A DNA stretch of 64,000 nucleotides from NCBI GenBank assembly GCA_021396245.1, contig WNYE01000008.1, positions 434,001 to 498,000 on the forward strand, read 5' to 3'. Position 1 is the stretch's first letter; every line of letters starts with the position of its first letter. Below, piece by piece: positions 27,026-38,357 of the stretch. The notes beneath the pieces are model-generated. The model was not told where the DNA came from and made no database searches. It was given only the letters and a program-made list of their open reading frames with translations. The stretch is from Sporothrix humicola. Its lineage: Eukaryota > Ascomycota > Sordariomycetes > Ophiostomatales > Ophiostomataceae. The position numbers and the translations under genes were made by a program.

Positions 27026-27711
27026 GTCGGAGCCGATGACAGAGGTATCTGTGGGAGAGAAGCCCGTCGGGAAGAATACCCGTGATTTGTCCGTGGTGGA
27101 GGTGGGAGCGAAGCCCCAGGAGTAGCAACCGCGTTGCCACCACTGAAACTTCTAAAAAGGGTCGGTAAGTGAAGTTGATGTCGAATTCACCGTGTGGACA
27201 CGGTCTGGCGTAACGATAGTCGTCGCGATGGAAAGGGTCGTGATGAAATTCGACAAAAAAATGAAAAAAAGGGGAATAGCCGAAAGACAACTGATTTTGG
27301 ATTGGCTTGAGTTGTTTGTGACGAGACGGAAGTAAGTCGGGCGTGATAGAAAAGAAAAGATTATCGCAAAAGGAAGGATATCAACGATCGCTGGATGTTG
27401 GCGACGGAGCTTATGCGCGCGCGTTGATGGGTTTCTGATGGAGTCGAGGCGTTGGTGTGCAGCAAAAGTGGGAGGCTGGACAGTGTGGCCCGATGATAAT
27501 ATACGGTCCATTTTGTTTCCTCGTCGAAAATGTGGCTAGGCTGTCCTCAAATGTCACGTGATATTGACATGAGCCACAGTGCGATTCTTCCGGCTCCTGT
27601 GCATATACGCTAGTACGGAGTAATACCGTGATGCATTAACTCCAGCCTTCATCCTCTCCTACTGATCGCCAGCTCCTGTACTCAACCCTCCGTAGCCAGG
27701 CGCATCTCAAT
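27026..27711. promoter_or_regulatory. Divergent upstream region, FAR1-like (-) and unknown gene (+)
   Basis: Part of this stretch probably codes for or leads into the true 5' end of the FAR1-like gene. GTCACGTGA at 27553-27561 is a palindromic E-box, and TACGGAGTA lies at 27614-27622. A minus-strand frame from ATG 27511 ends at the TAG 27152 in the same frame as the FAR1-like ORF, so it could be an upstream exon if spliced; I cannot show a convincing donor. Confidence 0.45.
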
Positions 27712-28313
27712 ATGTCGGCAAACAGGGCTTCCAACAAGGCGTCCGCAAGGGCGCAGGAGCAAAATCTGGAGGAGTGGAACGAAGCACAACTCGAAGCCGC
27801 TCTCCAGAAGCTCAAAGAGGCCCATCTCAAAGTAAGTTGATTCTGTTGGTGCAACTTCCGATAATAAAGGAGGCAATGTGTGCTGTTTGGAAATCTAACA
27901 TTGTCTTCTACCACAGTTGCGCAGCCTCAGAAGCACAATACCGAGAATGGTCCAGCCATTGACCAGTGAACCGGCTCCACCTCGTAAGTAGATTCAGAAC
28001 GATGAGAAAGCGACGAGGATGGTTGTGTGTTCCCTGGAAAATCATTGTCTTTCTCCAACGAAGACATTTGTGTTTCGCACCAACCGCTTCACAGATGACT
28101 GACATTTAACTCATCGCAATAGCCGAAATTTTGCTTGCCAAAAGCCAAGCATCACTCCTGGGGGCCGCTCAGGAAGTCAAGGGATTCAAAGAGTTCATCA
28201 CCAACGAGGACTTCCGCAAGGTTGTGGAGCATGCAACCCTGAGCCGGAGACGTAATGGCAAGAACATCAAGCCCTGGAAACCCAGAGACGAGCCAGACTG
28301 GGCAACTCTCTGA
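27712..28313 (+). CDS. Conserved-looking small protein of unknown function (125 aa)
   Basis: Three exons, 27712-27831, 27917-27983 and 28123-28313, join in frame with GTAAGT donors and YAG acceptors. I do not recognise the family. Residues about 17-45 form a charged amphipathic helix or coiled coil (QNLEEWNEAQLEAALQKLKE); a Pro-rich hinge with PAPPP follows, then a second helical part (about 62-100). The end is a basic-aromatic motif, KNIKPWKPRDEPDW. There is no signal peptide or membrane segment. The layout of a coiled coil with a short conserved tail is like subunits of nuclear or kinetochore assemblies, but that is only a resemblance. The three clean introns and the compositional contrast with the spacers make it a real gene. 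Confidence 0.75.
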
Positions 28314-28770
28314 TTATATTCTGGAGAGAAGAGGCAGCATGGACTCTTCTTAGTTAGGATTTTGTTTTATCACGGAGTTTTTTCATGGTCCACGGAGTAT
28401 GGCGCACAGTCTTGGCATAGTTCTTCATAGCTGGAACCACAATGATATCCTTATCGAATTCGCAATGTGAAAGAGGCAGATATATCTCTGGAGAGTGAGC
28501 CATGGAGTGAAGATGGACAGAGTGGCCCACAAAACACTAGCCACAGGTCAAGCCACAATTTTCGGCGCTAGCTCGTCCACAGACCAGCGCAAATGATTTT
28601 TTTCCGCTTGGGGTGGGGTCATGTGATGCTGCCCCCCTTTGGAAAACGCACCAAAAATAATTTTCTAGGTTTTTTTTCCTCCTTCCCTCAAATTCGTAGC
28701 CCCGAAATTTTTCCTTTCCTCACGATTGCTCTCTATCGACGACCATCACCAACCACATCAAACAGCAAAA
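28314..28770. other. Promoter region of ribosomal protein eL34
   Basis: It includes the 3' UTR of the small unknown gene, ACGGAGTA at 28392-28399 with a partial copy at 28372, and a T/C-rich tract at 28660-28740 just before the start codon, as in many fungal ribosomal protein genes. No coding sequence is seen. Confidence 0.5.
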
Positions 28771-29646
28771 ATGGCCAACAACAGAGTCGTTTACCGTCGC
28801 CGCAACGGGTACGTAACGAAATAATCGATTCCATTCGAACGAACCTTTTTTTCGCCATCTTCCCCGGCATCCAGACGCCCGATTTCATCGATCCGACCAC
28901 ACAAAGATTGAGAATGACGACTATGGAACACCGGGGAGATGGACATTAAGGATGCAAATCGACTCGGATGGCACACCCAGAATATACATTATTGGAGGAA
29001 GAAAGAACAGTCAACTGACATTGGCATGGCAATAGCTACAACACGTCGTCTAACAAGACTCGTGTCGTTAAGACCCCCGGCGGCGAGCTCCGCATCCTGC
29101 ACATCAAGAAGCGCGGCACTGCCCCCAAGTGCGGTGACTGCGGCATCAAGCTGCCTGGCGTAAGTTGATCTCGACGGCATTTTTCATTGGCGAAACGAGA
29201 AGGAAACGAATTGTCGAATTTGGGCGAGAACGGAATGGACAAGACGTGCGACGAACGACGACACAACAGACACAACGGACACAACGGACACAGACGACAA
29301 CGACACAACACAAATTAAAACGACCCTCGGCCCGACCTTTGTCAACGGTGTTCTTGTCTCACGCAATTCTCGATTTCTCGTTCCGCTCGACAAATCGTTT
29401 TCTCTCGACGTCGACCCGTTCATCGGACACACAAGCTGACTGTTTCCCCTTCTATAGATCCCCGCCCTGCGCCCCCGCGAGTACGCCCAGATCTCCAAGC
29501 CCAAGAAGACCGTCCAGCGTGCGTACGGTGGCTCAAGATGCGCCAACTGCGTGCAGGACCGTGTCGTGCGCGCTTTCCTCATTGAGGAGCAGAAGATCGT
29601 GAAGAAGGTGCTCAAGGAGCAGAGCGCGACCGAGAAGAAGAAATAA
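28771..29646 (+). CDS. RPL34: 60S ribosomal protein L34 (eL34)
   Basis: Exons 28771-28808, 29036-29159 and 29458-29646 give 116 aa. The start [16 protein letters not shown], then [21 protein letters not shown], the [10 protein letters not shown] segment and [12 protein letters not shown] match eukaryotic eL34 along the whole length. The two CxxC pairs form its zinc ribbon. It is a structural protein of the cytosolic 60S subunit near the peptide exit region. Both introns (227 and 298 nt) are long compared with most introns in this window, which is common in fungal ribosomal protein genes. Confidence 0.97.
29260..29312. repeat. Imperfect 9-bp tandem repeat in eL34 intron 2
   Basis: Units of ACACAACGG/ACACAACAG recur about three to four times, then decay to ACGACAACGACACAACAC. 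It lies wholly in the intron and seems to be a simple repeat. Confidence 0.6.
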
Positions 29647-30346
29647 GCGTTACGCTCAAGTCACTTTGATGTTTTCTGCACAAAAAGTTTGATGAGGGGA
29701 CGAGCGCTTTTGGGGAGAAACGGGAAGGGAACGGAGTAACTTACGGCTACCCCCGTGCCAAAGGGTGTATGGGAGGAACGGACAAAAATCTTCATGGTTT
29801 CTCATTCACGGTGTTTTCATTTACAAGGATGGAGGGCTGTTGGGCAGGTACGGACAGCGGACCTGCTCTATCTTTTTGCAGCAGGGCTACCCGGCTCTTT
29901 TATTTTATTATCGACCGGCTGCGCGCACCACCTCTTGTTCTTTTTCTGGTAACTCAAAAAAAAGCAAAAAATTCCACAACCCAAAATGTGCGTGAGACGG
30001 CGATGCTGTCTTGTCGGCGTGAAAATGATCAATACTGGATCCACAGAGTACCTAAATAATGAAATACTTTGTCCAGCCAAAATACGTCGTATATCAAGAA
30101 CAAGGTGCAGGTCCAATGGCTAGCCTCTCAACTGTAATATTTTGGTGGTGAAGTTTTGCAGCGGCTTTAGTGTGTGGGCAGGTGCTCCCAAATAGTGTGG
30201 AGAGTGCGGGCGTGGCATCGGCTTAATTTTCTCCAACTTCAACGTCAGCCGACAAGCACCTGTACAACATCAACCTTTTTGCTCCAGCAACCTATGCCAA
30301 ACTCGACCTCGAAGACGTTTATACGCAAACCAAGCTTCTAGAAACT
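29647..30346. other. Spacer between eL34 and NDUFAF3-like gene
   Basis: No coding sequence is evident. ACGGAGTA is at 29731-29738 and TACGTCGTA (reverse complement of TACGACGTA) at 30083-30091. The right part should be the promoter of the complex I assembly gene. Confidence 0.5.
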
Positions 30347-31115
30347 ATGAATTGCTGTCCGCGCGCACTGCGCGCCAGCCTCCGCCTTAGCCGGCCGACC
30401 CAAAGCTTCCTCTCAACAGCAGCGACGAGATCCTCGCTAGCAAGGCTAAACATCCCTTCTCTTCCTCAATCGACGGCCACCTGGTCCTGCACATCATTCC
30501 ACAGCTCTGCGCCGTCAAGAAGGAGGCCACCGCCGCGGCCAGAGGGCAGCAGTCCCAACCCTCCGCCCGACAACCCACCGTCGGCACCGCGTGGCGCCAC
30601 CGATTTTGGCAGCCTCGATATCTTTAGCAACACGCCCGTGCCGTCGACGTCTATCGACATCTGCTACTCAGACGGCTTTAAGCTCAACAGTGGTATCCAG
30701 ACAACAGATGGGAGCGGAGTATTGCTGGTGGGCGGCCAGCCGTTTTCGTGGCGGCCATGGGGCGACAAAAAGAGCCTGATCAATAAAAAGGGCCAGTGGG
30801 AGGTGGACAGCAGCGCCTTTGACCTGCTAGGACTGGTCTGGCCACGACCGGGTATGCTTTCTCTCCAACATCACATTTAAAGGCTGCGCTCTGCCGACAT
30901 ATTGCTAACATACGCCAGATCTTTTGATTCTTGGGCAGGGGCCTGAGATACGTCCGTTGAGTCCCGAGACAAAACGAGCCATCACGGCGCTCGGGATGCG
31001 TGTAGAGGTCCTGGACACACGCAATGCAGCGTCACAGTTCAATATGCTGGCTACAGAGCGAGGAGTCGACGATGTGGCCGCGGCTTTGGTGCCCATCGGA
31101 TGGAAGAATGAATAA
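30347..31115 (+). CDS. Mitochondrial complex I assembly factor NDUFAF3-like (DUF498/Mth938 family)
   Basis: Two exons, 30347-30851 and 30919-31115, give 233 aa. The first 70 or so residues are rich in Arg, Ser and Ala with almost no acids, a mitochondrial presequence, followed by a Pro-rich linker. From about residue 88 the Mth938-like domain runs FGSLDIFSNTPVPSTSIDIC, GVLLVGGQPFSWRP, DLLILGQGPEIRPL and TRNAASQFNMLATERGVDDVAAALVP. In animals NDUFAF3 helps assemble the Q module of NADH dehydrogenase in the matrix; fungi with complex I keep it. Its presence fits an organism that, unlike budding yeast, has complex I. Confidence 0.9.
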
Positions 31116-32250
31116 ACTAAAGGAATGAGCACATCGCGTCGTGGGCTTTCGAGCTTGCCGACCACATTTACGGACAATCCCTTATATGCTATACCCCGTC
31201 TTTCCTAGAAAACCAAGTCAGGCATGAACACCAGTTCCATGAAATAAAAGTGACCCTTTCTTGGGCAGAATGTGTCCTGATTTTCAGTCATATTGCACCT
31301 CGGTAGTGAATTAGCTGCCACAAGTCCTGTCAGTTATCGCCCATGCACATGCATGCATACTTATTTCTTATTGAAAGTAGGTCATCCTGCTCCCATCATT
31401 ACTGCTTTATTTGTTACGGGACAGCAGGCAATTCTTGACATAATTGTAAACAATCCAAACTTCGTAAACTGAAGTGAAGCTGGTTCTGAAATAACCAACA
31501 CGCTGTAGACAGCTGTAGTGCCTGGCTGACATGTGCGCTTATTCCGCCCGGCATTCAATGAAAACCAACGCTGTCGGCCCCTAACAAAGAATGACAGGGG
31601 CTTGGCTTAACGGCTAAAGATAAAAAAAAAATTAAGCACGATATTTAAAACAAGGAAGTCGCAAGCCACCCTTCTTGCCCAAGACAAAGTGACAAAAGAG
31701 ACAGGGAGCCCAATTGACGACAACCACAACTCTCGGGCACCATATTCTCCCTTTTTCACCCAAAATAATCGAAAGACGGCACACACAATTCGCTCACGGC
31801 CAGACTGCGACCGCCCAAGACCAGTGCCTGAGAGCCCTGACGAGCCAATACGCCCAGCACATGTGTGTGATGTCACCGCTCTGAGTGGCTAGCAAAAGGC
31901 TGTGACTCGCTAAAAGCAAAAGCGCAAAGGCAAAAGTGCAAAGCTCCAACCTCCGAGTCATACACAATAGAGATCGCGTCCACCCAAGCTTGGCTTTTCT
32001 TTTTGGTCCCTTTATTTTCTGTTCTCTCTCTTCTTTACCGCTTCTTTCGAACGTTGGATATATACGACATAGAAGACCCTTTTTCAATCTCAAAGGGACA
32101 ACGAGTCCACGGCCAGAGAAAAAGGCCGACACAACAACTGGCGATCGTGTCTGCGACCGCAACTTTACATCTTTTCCAGAGTGCGCACTCTGCAAGGCCG
32201 CGCCAGTCGACACTGGCCGCAGCCCTGTGTAGCTCCCACCTCGTCTCACA
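31116..32250. other. Spacer before the hydrolase-phosphatase gene
   Basis: A 1.1-kb non-coding stretch. The last part (31990-32240) is CT-rich on the plus strand and should be the leader of the next gene. No RNA gene or repeat is recognised. Confidence 0.55.
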
Positions 32251-34244
32251 ATGGCTTCGATTTACGGTTTGTCAATGTCTCGCCCTGCATACGTATCTTG
32301 TCTCTCAGCTCGACCTATCTCTAACCTGTCAACCCATTAGATGCACACGCCACCGACCCGCCGCTGCTCAAGAAGCACTCGTCCATGATCAAGGTCGAGA
32401 CGGCCCGCTTCACCTACCCCTCCGTCCGCGTCTTCTTCCGCCGCCATGAACAGGCAGACCAGATGCCCGTCGACCCGGCGCCGCTGCCGCTCCTCGTCTT
32501 TGTCCACGGCCTCGGCGGATCTGTCGCCCAGTTCGACGCCCTCCTGACCCGCATGTCCAACTGCGCCTCCTGCCTTGCCGTCGATCTGCCCGGGTGCGGA
32601 CGCTCTACATTTGCGCCCAAGGACTGGGCTGCCTACTCGTTTGAGGCGCTGGTCGAGTTGCTCGAGGTTGTTATTGCCCAGTACCGCCAGCCAGAGCAAG
32701 GCGTCGTTTTGATCGGACACAGCATGGGCAGCAGCCTCGCGGCTTTGCTGGCCAGCCGGCAGTCTCCCAAGGACGACTCTATTTATACAGGTCTCGTCGG
32801 CATCTGCCCGCCAGCAGGCCTCGACGACCGCACACGCATCACAATCTTCAAGACGTTGCTATGGATACCGACACCCATATTCGACATGTGGCGTTCTTGG
32901 GACGCTCGCGGAGGGGCCAACAGCGCCAGTGTCCGCCGTTTTGTGGGCAGCGACGCCGACGAAGAGTCCAAGAACCTGCAGGCCAAGTTCAACAAGCAGA
33001 GCAAGTCGGCTGTGTGGCGCCGTATGGCCTGGGGCAGTCTGCCAGCATTTGATGCCGAGGGCGCTCAGGTGAGCGGTCTGTCTGGAAAGGCTGTGTGGGA
33101 GTCACTGAATCTCCCAGTTTGCCTGATCGCCGGCGAGGGCGACCACATTACGCCTCCTTCAGAAGCAAAAAAATTGTGCACCTTCTTGCATGCATCCTCA
33201 GCTATCCCAGCAGCCGTGGCAGACAGTGCCGCTACCCAGACGACAGTCCCCTCGACGGCAGCAACGACTTTACGAGCTGTCCCTGCTACTACTGAGCCGC
33301 CGACCTCCGAAGCATCCAATTCGGACTCTACAGCTACAGCTAAATCACACAAGATCGACGACATTGCCGACAAGGATTTTTTGCCACGGCCAGCAGCATC
33401 TTCTGCAGACGACGACGAGACTCCCACAACACCTGCGGGCGCAGCCGACAAGATCGATATTCCCGTTCTGCGGCGCCACCCACCCAAGATCGTCGAGTCC
33501 CACCTGATTCCAGCACCGGCAGGACACGCCATGATCTATACACCAATCACGGTCGGCACCGTCTCAGGTATTGTCGGCAATTTCCTTGCTCGCCACGTCA
33601 CTGGCCGTCTCGACCGCGGCTGGCAGCTCAGATTCTTGTCGCGCGAGGGCAAGTGGGATGTCAAGAACCTCGAGAAGTGGAGCAAAGTCGAGCCTGTGTC
33701 CAAGCCCATTGCCGGAATCTTCCGTGCCATGAAGACGCTGAGACAGGTGGACGAGGTCCACAGTCCCAAGATTTTTGTCGAGCGCTGGGCTCATGAGGTC
33801 AAGGACGTTATCGATATTTCGCACGACAATCCGGTCTACGATCCCCGCGATCTCGAGGCCGGTGGAATCCATTACCACAAGTTCCCCACAGTGTCCAAGA
33901 TCCCACCAACCGACGCAGAAGTCAAAGTTTTTCATGCTCTGGTGGACAAGCTGCGGGCCAAGCAGAAGAAGCAGCTGGCGCAGGCACGCGAGGCTGCCGG
34001 CGAGACTGTGGATGAAAGCAATGGTAGCGTGTCCGGCGATCATCCTTACCTCACCGGCGTCCATTGCCACTACGGCTTCAACCGCACTGGCTACTTTATC
34101 GTCTGCTACCTTGTGGACCGCTGCAACTACAAGCTGCAAGATGCCATTAAGACGTTTGCCGAGGCACGGCCTGTCGGCATCCGCCACTCGCACTTCTTGG
34201 ACGCCCTGTCGCTGAGATACTCGGGCGTGACTGATGATGCTTAA
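32251..34244 (+). CDS. Alpha/beta-hydrolase fused to a dual-specificity-type phosphatase
   Basis: Exon 1 (32251-32266, MASIY) and exon 2 (32341-34244) give 639 aa. The N-terminal part is an alpha/beta-hydrolase: LLVFVHGLGGS forms the oxyanion loop near 57-66, GHSMGSS carries the nucleophile Ser 133, and the likely His is in IPAPAGHAMIYTP near 400. A low-complexity insert of about 100 residues (roughly 270-375, Ala/Thr/Ser/Asp) lies between the cap region and that His. The C-terminal 200 residues carry the protein tyrosine/dual-specificity phosphatase signature HCHYGFNRTG, that is HC-x5-R with Cys 581 and Arg 587; it is nearest in form to the RNA 5'-triphosphatase/capping-enzyme branch. The substrate is unknown for either half. 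No signal peptide or membrane helix is evident, so it is probably cytosolic. The fusion lies in one exon, so it is not an annotation artefact. Confidence 0.88.
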
Positions 34245-34882
34245 GTTGTGGGGCTTGACTGAGTTGGATAGACGGGTACGATGTTGAATTAATTTTCAAA
34301 GCTTAAAGACGGGCGAATATTTTCCCATTTTCTCTCTATTTCTTTCTTCTTTCTTCTTTCCTCTTTTCCTTTTCTCTTATTATGGGCTTATATATTAGAT
34401 GGATGGGGCGTTTATCATTCAATTGAACCGTGTTTCTCTTCTCATTTCGTTATATCAGCTATTTTTGAATCTCTGATAATTTATTCAACCCCATATTTTC
34501 TACCAGTAGATTTTATAATATAATTTCATTACCATATATTTAACGCGTAAAAATGAACACAATAGTCCTTACATCTCAAGAAAAAGACTCAATTGGTTTT
34601 TACACATCAAATTTCTTTCACGATTATCAGCAACTCGAATGTCATATACGAGATGAGGTCGATATTGTTGAACAGTGTGGATCCATTATCGCGATTAGTC
34701 ATCCGTCACATCTGTTGCTCCCCTCTTTGATAACGCAGCCTTCCACTAACGCTAGAGCCCTGTAAGCTGTATCGCGGATAGCTTCCACAGCTCAGCTAAC
34801 GTCAACTCTTCCCAATCCGAATTCGCAACAACAACCGATACAAAGTACATGGGTGCGCGACTGAGCAGGCAATGACCTGAAT
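34245..34882. other. Spacer between hydrolase-phosphatase gene and NPR3
   Basis: Strongly AT-rich from about 34290 to 34640, then mixed. A 70-codon frame from 34553 has no recognisable feature and sits in the AT-rich part; I do not call it. The right end is the NPR3 promoter. Confidence 0.5.
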
Positions 34883-37395
34883 ATGGCCCAGCCAATGGCT
34901 CTCCCGGACACGTCCAACTTTCTAGGCGTGGCGCTCGTGGTCAATCGGAGCCGCGACGGGCCGCGCTTCGTCTTCCACTATCCCAGCCGCATCACTCCGC
35001 CGCAAGACTCGCAACAGCATCGCCGAGAGTTCAACGACGAGATTGACGACGACGACATCTTTGTCGAGGCCGTACCCGCACACACCAAATCCTCACCTCT
35101 TGGCGGATCTCGGGATTTTATGCCCAATGCGGGCGAACTGGCGCGCTGGAACCACGACGACCATCTTGTCGCCGACAATGGCACCCAGTTTGTGCCGTGG
35201 GAGTACGTCGTTGGCCTTCCCAGCAAGGCTCTGGAGGGTATCTTGACGCCACCGCGTGCGTTCCACAAGAAGCGCTTCCAGATCTCGCTGGACTCGGTGA
35301 CGTACATTTCGTACCCGATCCACGTTCCCAGCAGCGGCGTCTGGGCACGACATCGGAACAAGAAGGAGAAAGACGACAAGACCAATGGCAAGGGGAAGGG
35401 CAATGTCACGGCAGGCCACACACAATCAGGCACTGGGACTGCAGGGGCCAACGACAAGGACAAGGAGAAAGAAAAAGAAGAGAAGGAGAAGGTCAGCTCC
35501 ATGACCATGTTCAGCCTCGTCTTTATCATGAGTCCAAAGCGTCACGAAGCGAACGAGCTACTCGACACCATGTACATTCACATTGTGCGTGAAGTCAACA
35601 AGGTGTACAAGTACTGCCAGGAGAGCGGGGACTTTATCTGGCAGGAATGTAAGAAAATCATCCAGCTTAAAGACCGCGCACGAGAGGACAGTACGTCTAG
35701 CATCTATTTCTTTACCCCTATGCCATTATCGACCGAGCTGCTAACCCTGTACAGGAACAAAGATGAGCGTTTTGTGGAAGGAGATTTTGGCTGTATCATC
35801 ACTGGCCGCGTCGATGCGAGACATTTACGAGGCCGTGTGCCGTAACCGGATCGCGGTGCTTGAGTTGAGCCTGAGCAAGGGATCCGTGGGCCACTCTGTC
35901 CAGATTCCGATGCCTTTCTATGTCAGCGATATCTATCCTCAGGCAAGCGAGGCATCGCGAAGCCTCTGGTTAACTACGGCCAACAATGTCTCGCGATATG
36001 AGACAGTGAATGGCGTATCAGCCTTTGACAAGACATTTGCCCTACTTCTCACCGACGACGACGAGAAGAAGATTATTGCGGAACTGCAGGCTCGTGGAGA
36101 CAAGGCAGCAGCAGCAATGATCGAACTCGTCAAGGCCTCCAAGCCGACCCTATCGTGCGTACCACCTTCTTGTATATCTGCCTTTCACGCTTCTCTCTAA
36201 CATTGCCTCCAGCTTCTACCAAGTATCCCAACTCCCCGATACGATGCTCACCATCCAACAAGTGCGTGCCTATGCGCAGCACTTTATCTACTGGCGCAGG
36301 GCAATGGCGGTGCCACCTATACACGCTAGAGATGTGTATGTTTTGTCGCCAAACTGCGACATCGCCCACCTTGCCCGCGCTTCCGCCACTTTTGCAGAGA
36401 CATTCCCCTTTGCGCCACCATTACCAGATCTGATCGCTGGGCTGTCATCCGCGCCTCGGCCATACAAGACGTTCTGCCCTACCAAGAGCCTTCGGCCAGC
36501 ATATCTGCGGATATTGGCCTGGCTTATTCGTGGTGGTTGGGTTTGTCAACTGTGCACATTTGCCTATGTTGTTGTCTGGCCCGAGATTCAATACGAGGTC
36601 GAGTACAACCTGGAGGCAGATGATCTTGCACGCATAAAACAGAAGCAGCAGAGGAAAATGAGGGACAATGACAAGGACAACCTTCAATCCTCTCGCAGTG
36701 GCGACTACTACGACGATAAGGACCACCAGAGGCAACATCATCAAACAGGAGACGATTCTGATGGCAGCGAAGATGGCGATGTGGGCGAGATCGGTGGCTT
36801 GTCAGAGATGTCTGACACAATCTCCTCCATGCCATCTTCCGCACGCTACGACCGCGATCGTGCCAAGCATGGAGGTCGGTCAGCGGCTGAGCATGCTGCT
36901 GAACGTGCACGGCGTCAACGCATGGCCGAAAAGGCAGCCCACATTCTTGCCGAGCGGGCCACAGCTCATGCTCGCAAACCGGTGCCCAAGCGAACGTCTC
37001 ACCCTTCGATTAACAACGCACCACATCTTGCAGGCATCCAGCCACATGTCATTATGGATGCCAGCAAACCGACAGGCAAGGAGAGCCTCTACCTCAGCAC
37101 CATTGAGCGCAATCTTCGTGCTGGCCGTGCGGCACCACCACCTGCTAGTAAGAAAGAGGTGGCTGCACAGCAAAGTGGGCCGCGGAGCCGCCATCATGGG
37201 ATCGGAAATGGCCACGTGGACGAGACAACGGCATGGAACGAACGTGTTGGCGAGATGTGGCCCGTCTTTTGGAAGCACTTTAACGGCCGTTCCTCACTGG
37301 AACGGATTGCTCTTCTCGAGGAGATGAAGAGGAAGGATGTTTGGAATTTGCTGTCGTCTATGAGCGAATATCTGCTCTGTGTACGGCACTGGTGA
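34883..37395 (+). CDS. NPR3: Nitrogen permease regulator 3 (Npr3, GATOR1/SEACIT subunit)
   Basis: Three exons, 34883-35690, 35755-36154 and 36213-37395, give 796 aa. The N-terminus LGVALVVNRSRDGPRFVFHYP is the hallmark of the Npr3 longin domain. The core then has PWEYVVGLPSKALEGILTP and FQISLDSVTYISYPIHVP, a Lys/Glu-rich insert (KDKEKEKEEKEK), and MFSLVFIMSPKRHEANELLD. A long disordered region (about 585-750) precedes a C-terminal winged-helix-like end with FNGRSSLERIALLEEMKRKDVWNLLSSM. With Npr2 and Iml1 it forms the complex that turns off the Rag/Gtr GTPases and TORC1 when amino acids are short, at the vacuole surface. The length matches Pezizomycotina members. Confidence 0.95.
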
Positions 37396-38357
37396 ATACC
37401 CTGCGTGTATATGTATTTGCTCTGCCTACATGCCGTGTTTTGAATATATTTAATGCTGTTTATGAATCAACATAAGCATCACAAAGAGAGTGAAACATTG
37501 AGACAAAAGCATGGTATAAATATGGGTTGATAAAAGTATAAAGCAAACCGGCGTCTGAGCGCAAACCCCCTTCTCCGAATAAGAGCGACCATGGCATGCA
37601 AAGAGTAGAACGTTGAGTATGGGTTGGTGTATCTAAAAAGGTAACAAACATGATATAAACTCCGTTTGGCCCACCACCTGTCCAGAGTAAAAAGAGCAAA
37701 CAACGAGTGATAGTAAAAGCAGAAACCGAAAGTAAGACAAAAGCAAACAAAGCCCGAAAACAACTAGCCGTAGCGAAGTACAGGTAGATAACACCGAACT
37801 AATAATAAAGAGCAACAAAACAAGCATCCACAAAGTATGAGCTGACTAGACAAACAGGAAAAGTAAGAACCGGCGAGACGCATATATAGAACGTTGAAAG
37901 ACAGGCGAAAGACAAACCCAGTGCCAGGCAAGGGAATGTTTTCTCGAAATGTGCAGGAAACAGAAAACTGCAAGGCAAGTGAGGATGAGGTAATTATAAA
38001 GGTAATGTGGATATTGAAAAAAAAAGATAATATGGGAAGATATATATTGTCGCTGGCAAAGCTCACATCTTTCGTAGCAAGCCATGAGCAATTTGCTCAT
38101 ATTGGAGAAAAAAGAGCGTTGTGCCAAAAAGGATCCCATATCTTTATAAAGGGGAAGACGTGAAGTCGTAATAGGGTAGAAAGTGGAGTAAAAATGCTGA
38201 AGTAGAAAAATGATTGTGTAATCCAAAAAATAAAATAAAGAAGAACGGCAGTTGTGGAAAAGGACAAGTAAGAACAGGACGATAGCGCACGGGAGGCAAT
38301 GCATCGGCTGACAAGAGAGGCTGAAAAAGAAGTAATAATGCGTCGAGGTCGGAGAGT
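37396..38357. other. Convergent 3' flanks of NPR3 and the bHLH gene
   Basis: About 960 bases, AT-rich, between two genes that end towards each other. On the minus strand the pyrimidine-rich sequence fits a long 3' UTR of the bHLH gene. Short frames here are low-complexity and are not called. Confidence 0.55.

Noticed and set aside
34553..34765. 70-codon frame in the AT-rich spacer before NPR3
   Set aside because: No domain, no splice context and no codon bias like the neighbours; length is within chance for this region.
9077..37395. TOR or nitrogen-control gene cluster (Rictor, uricase, Npr3)
   Set aside because: The genes are separated by many unrelated ones, have separate promoters and are widely scattered in fungi; proximity is likely chance.
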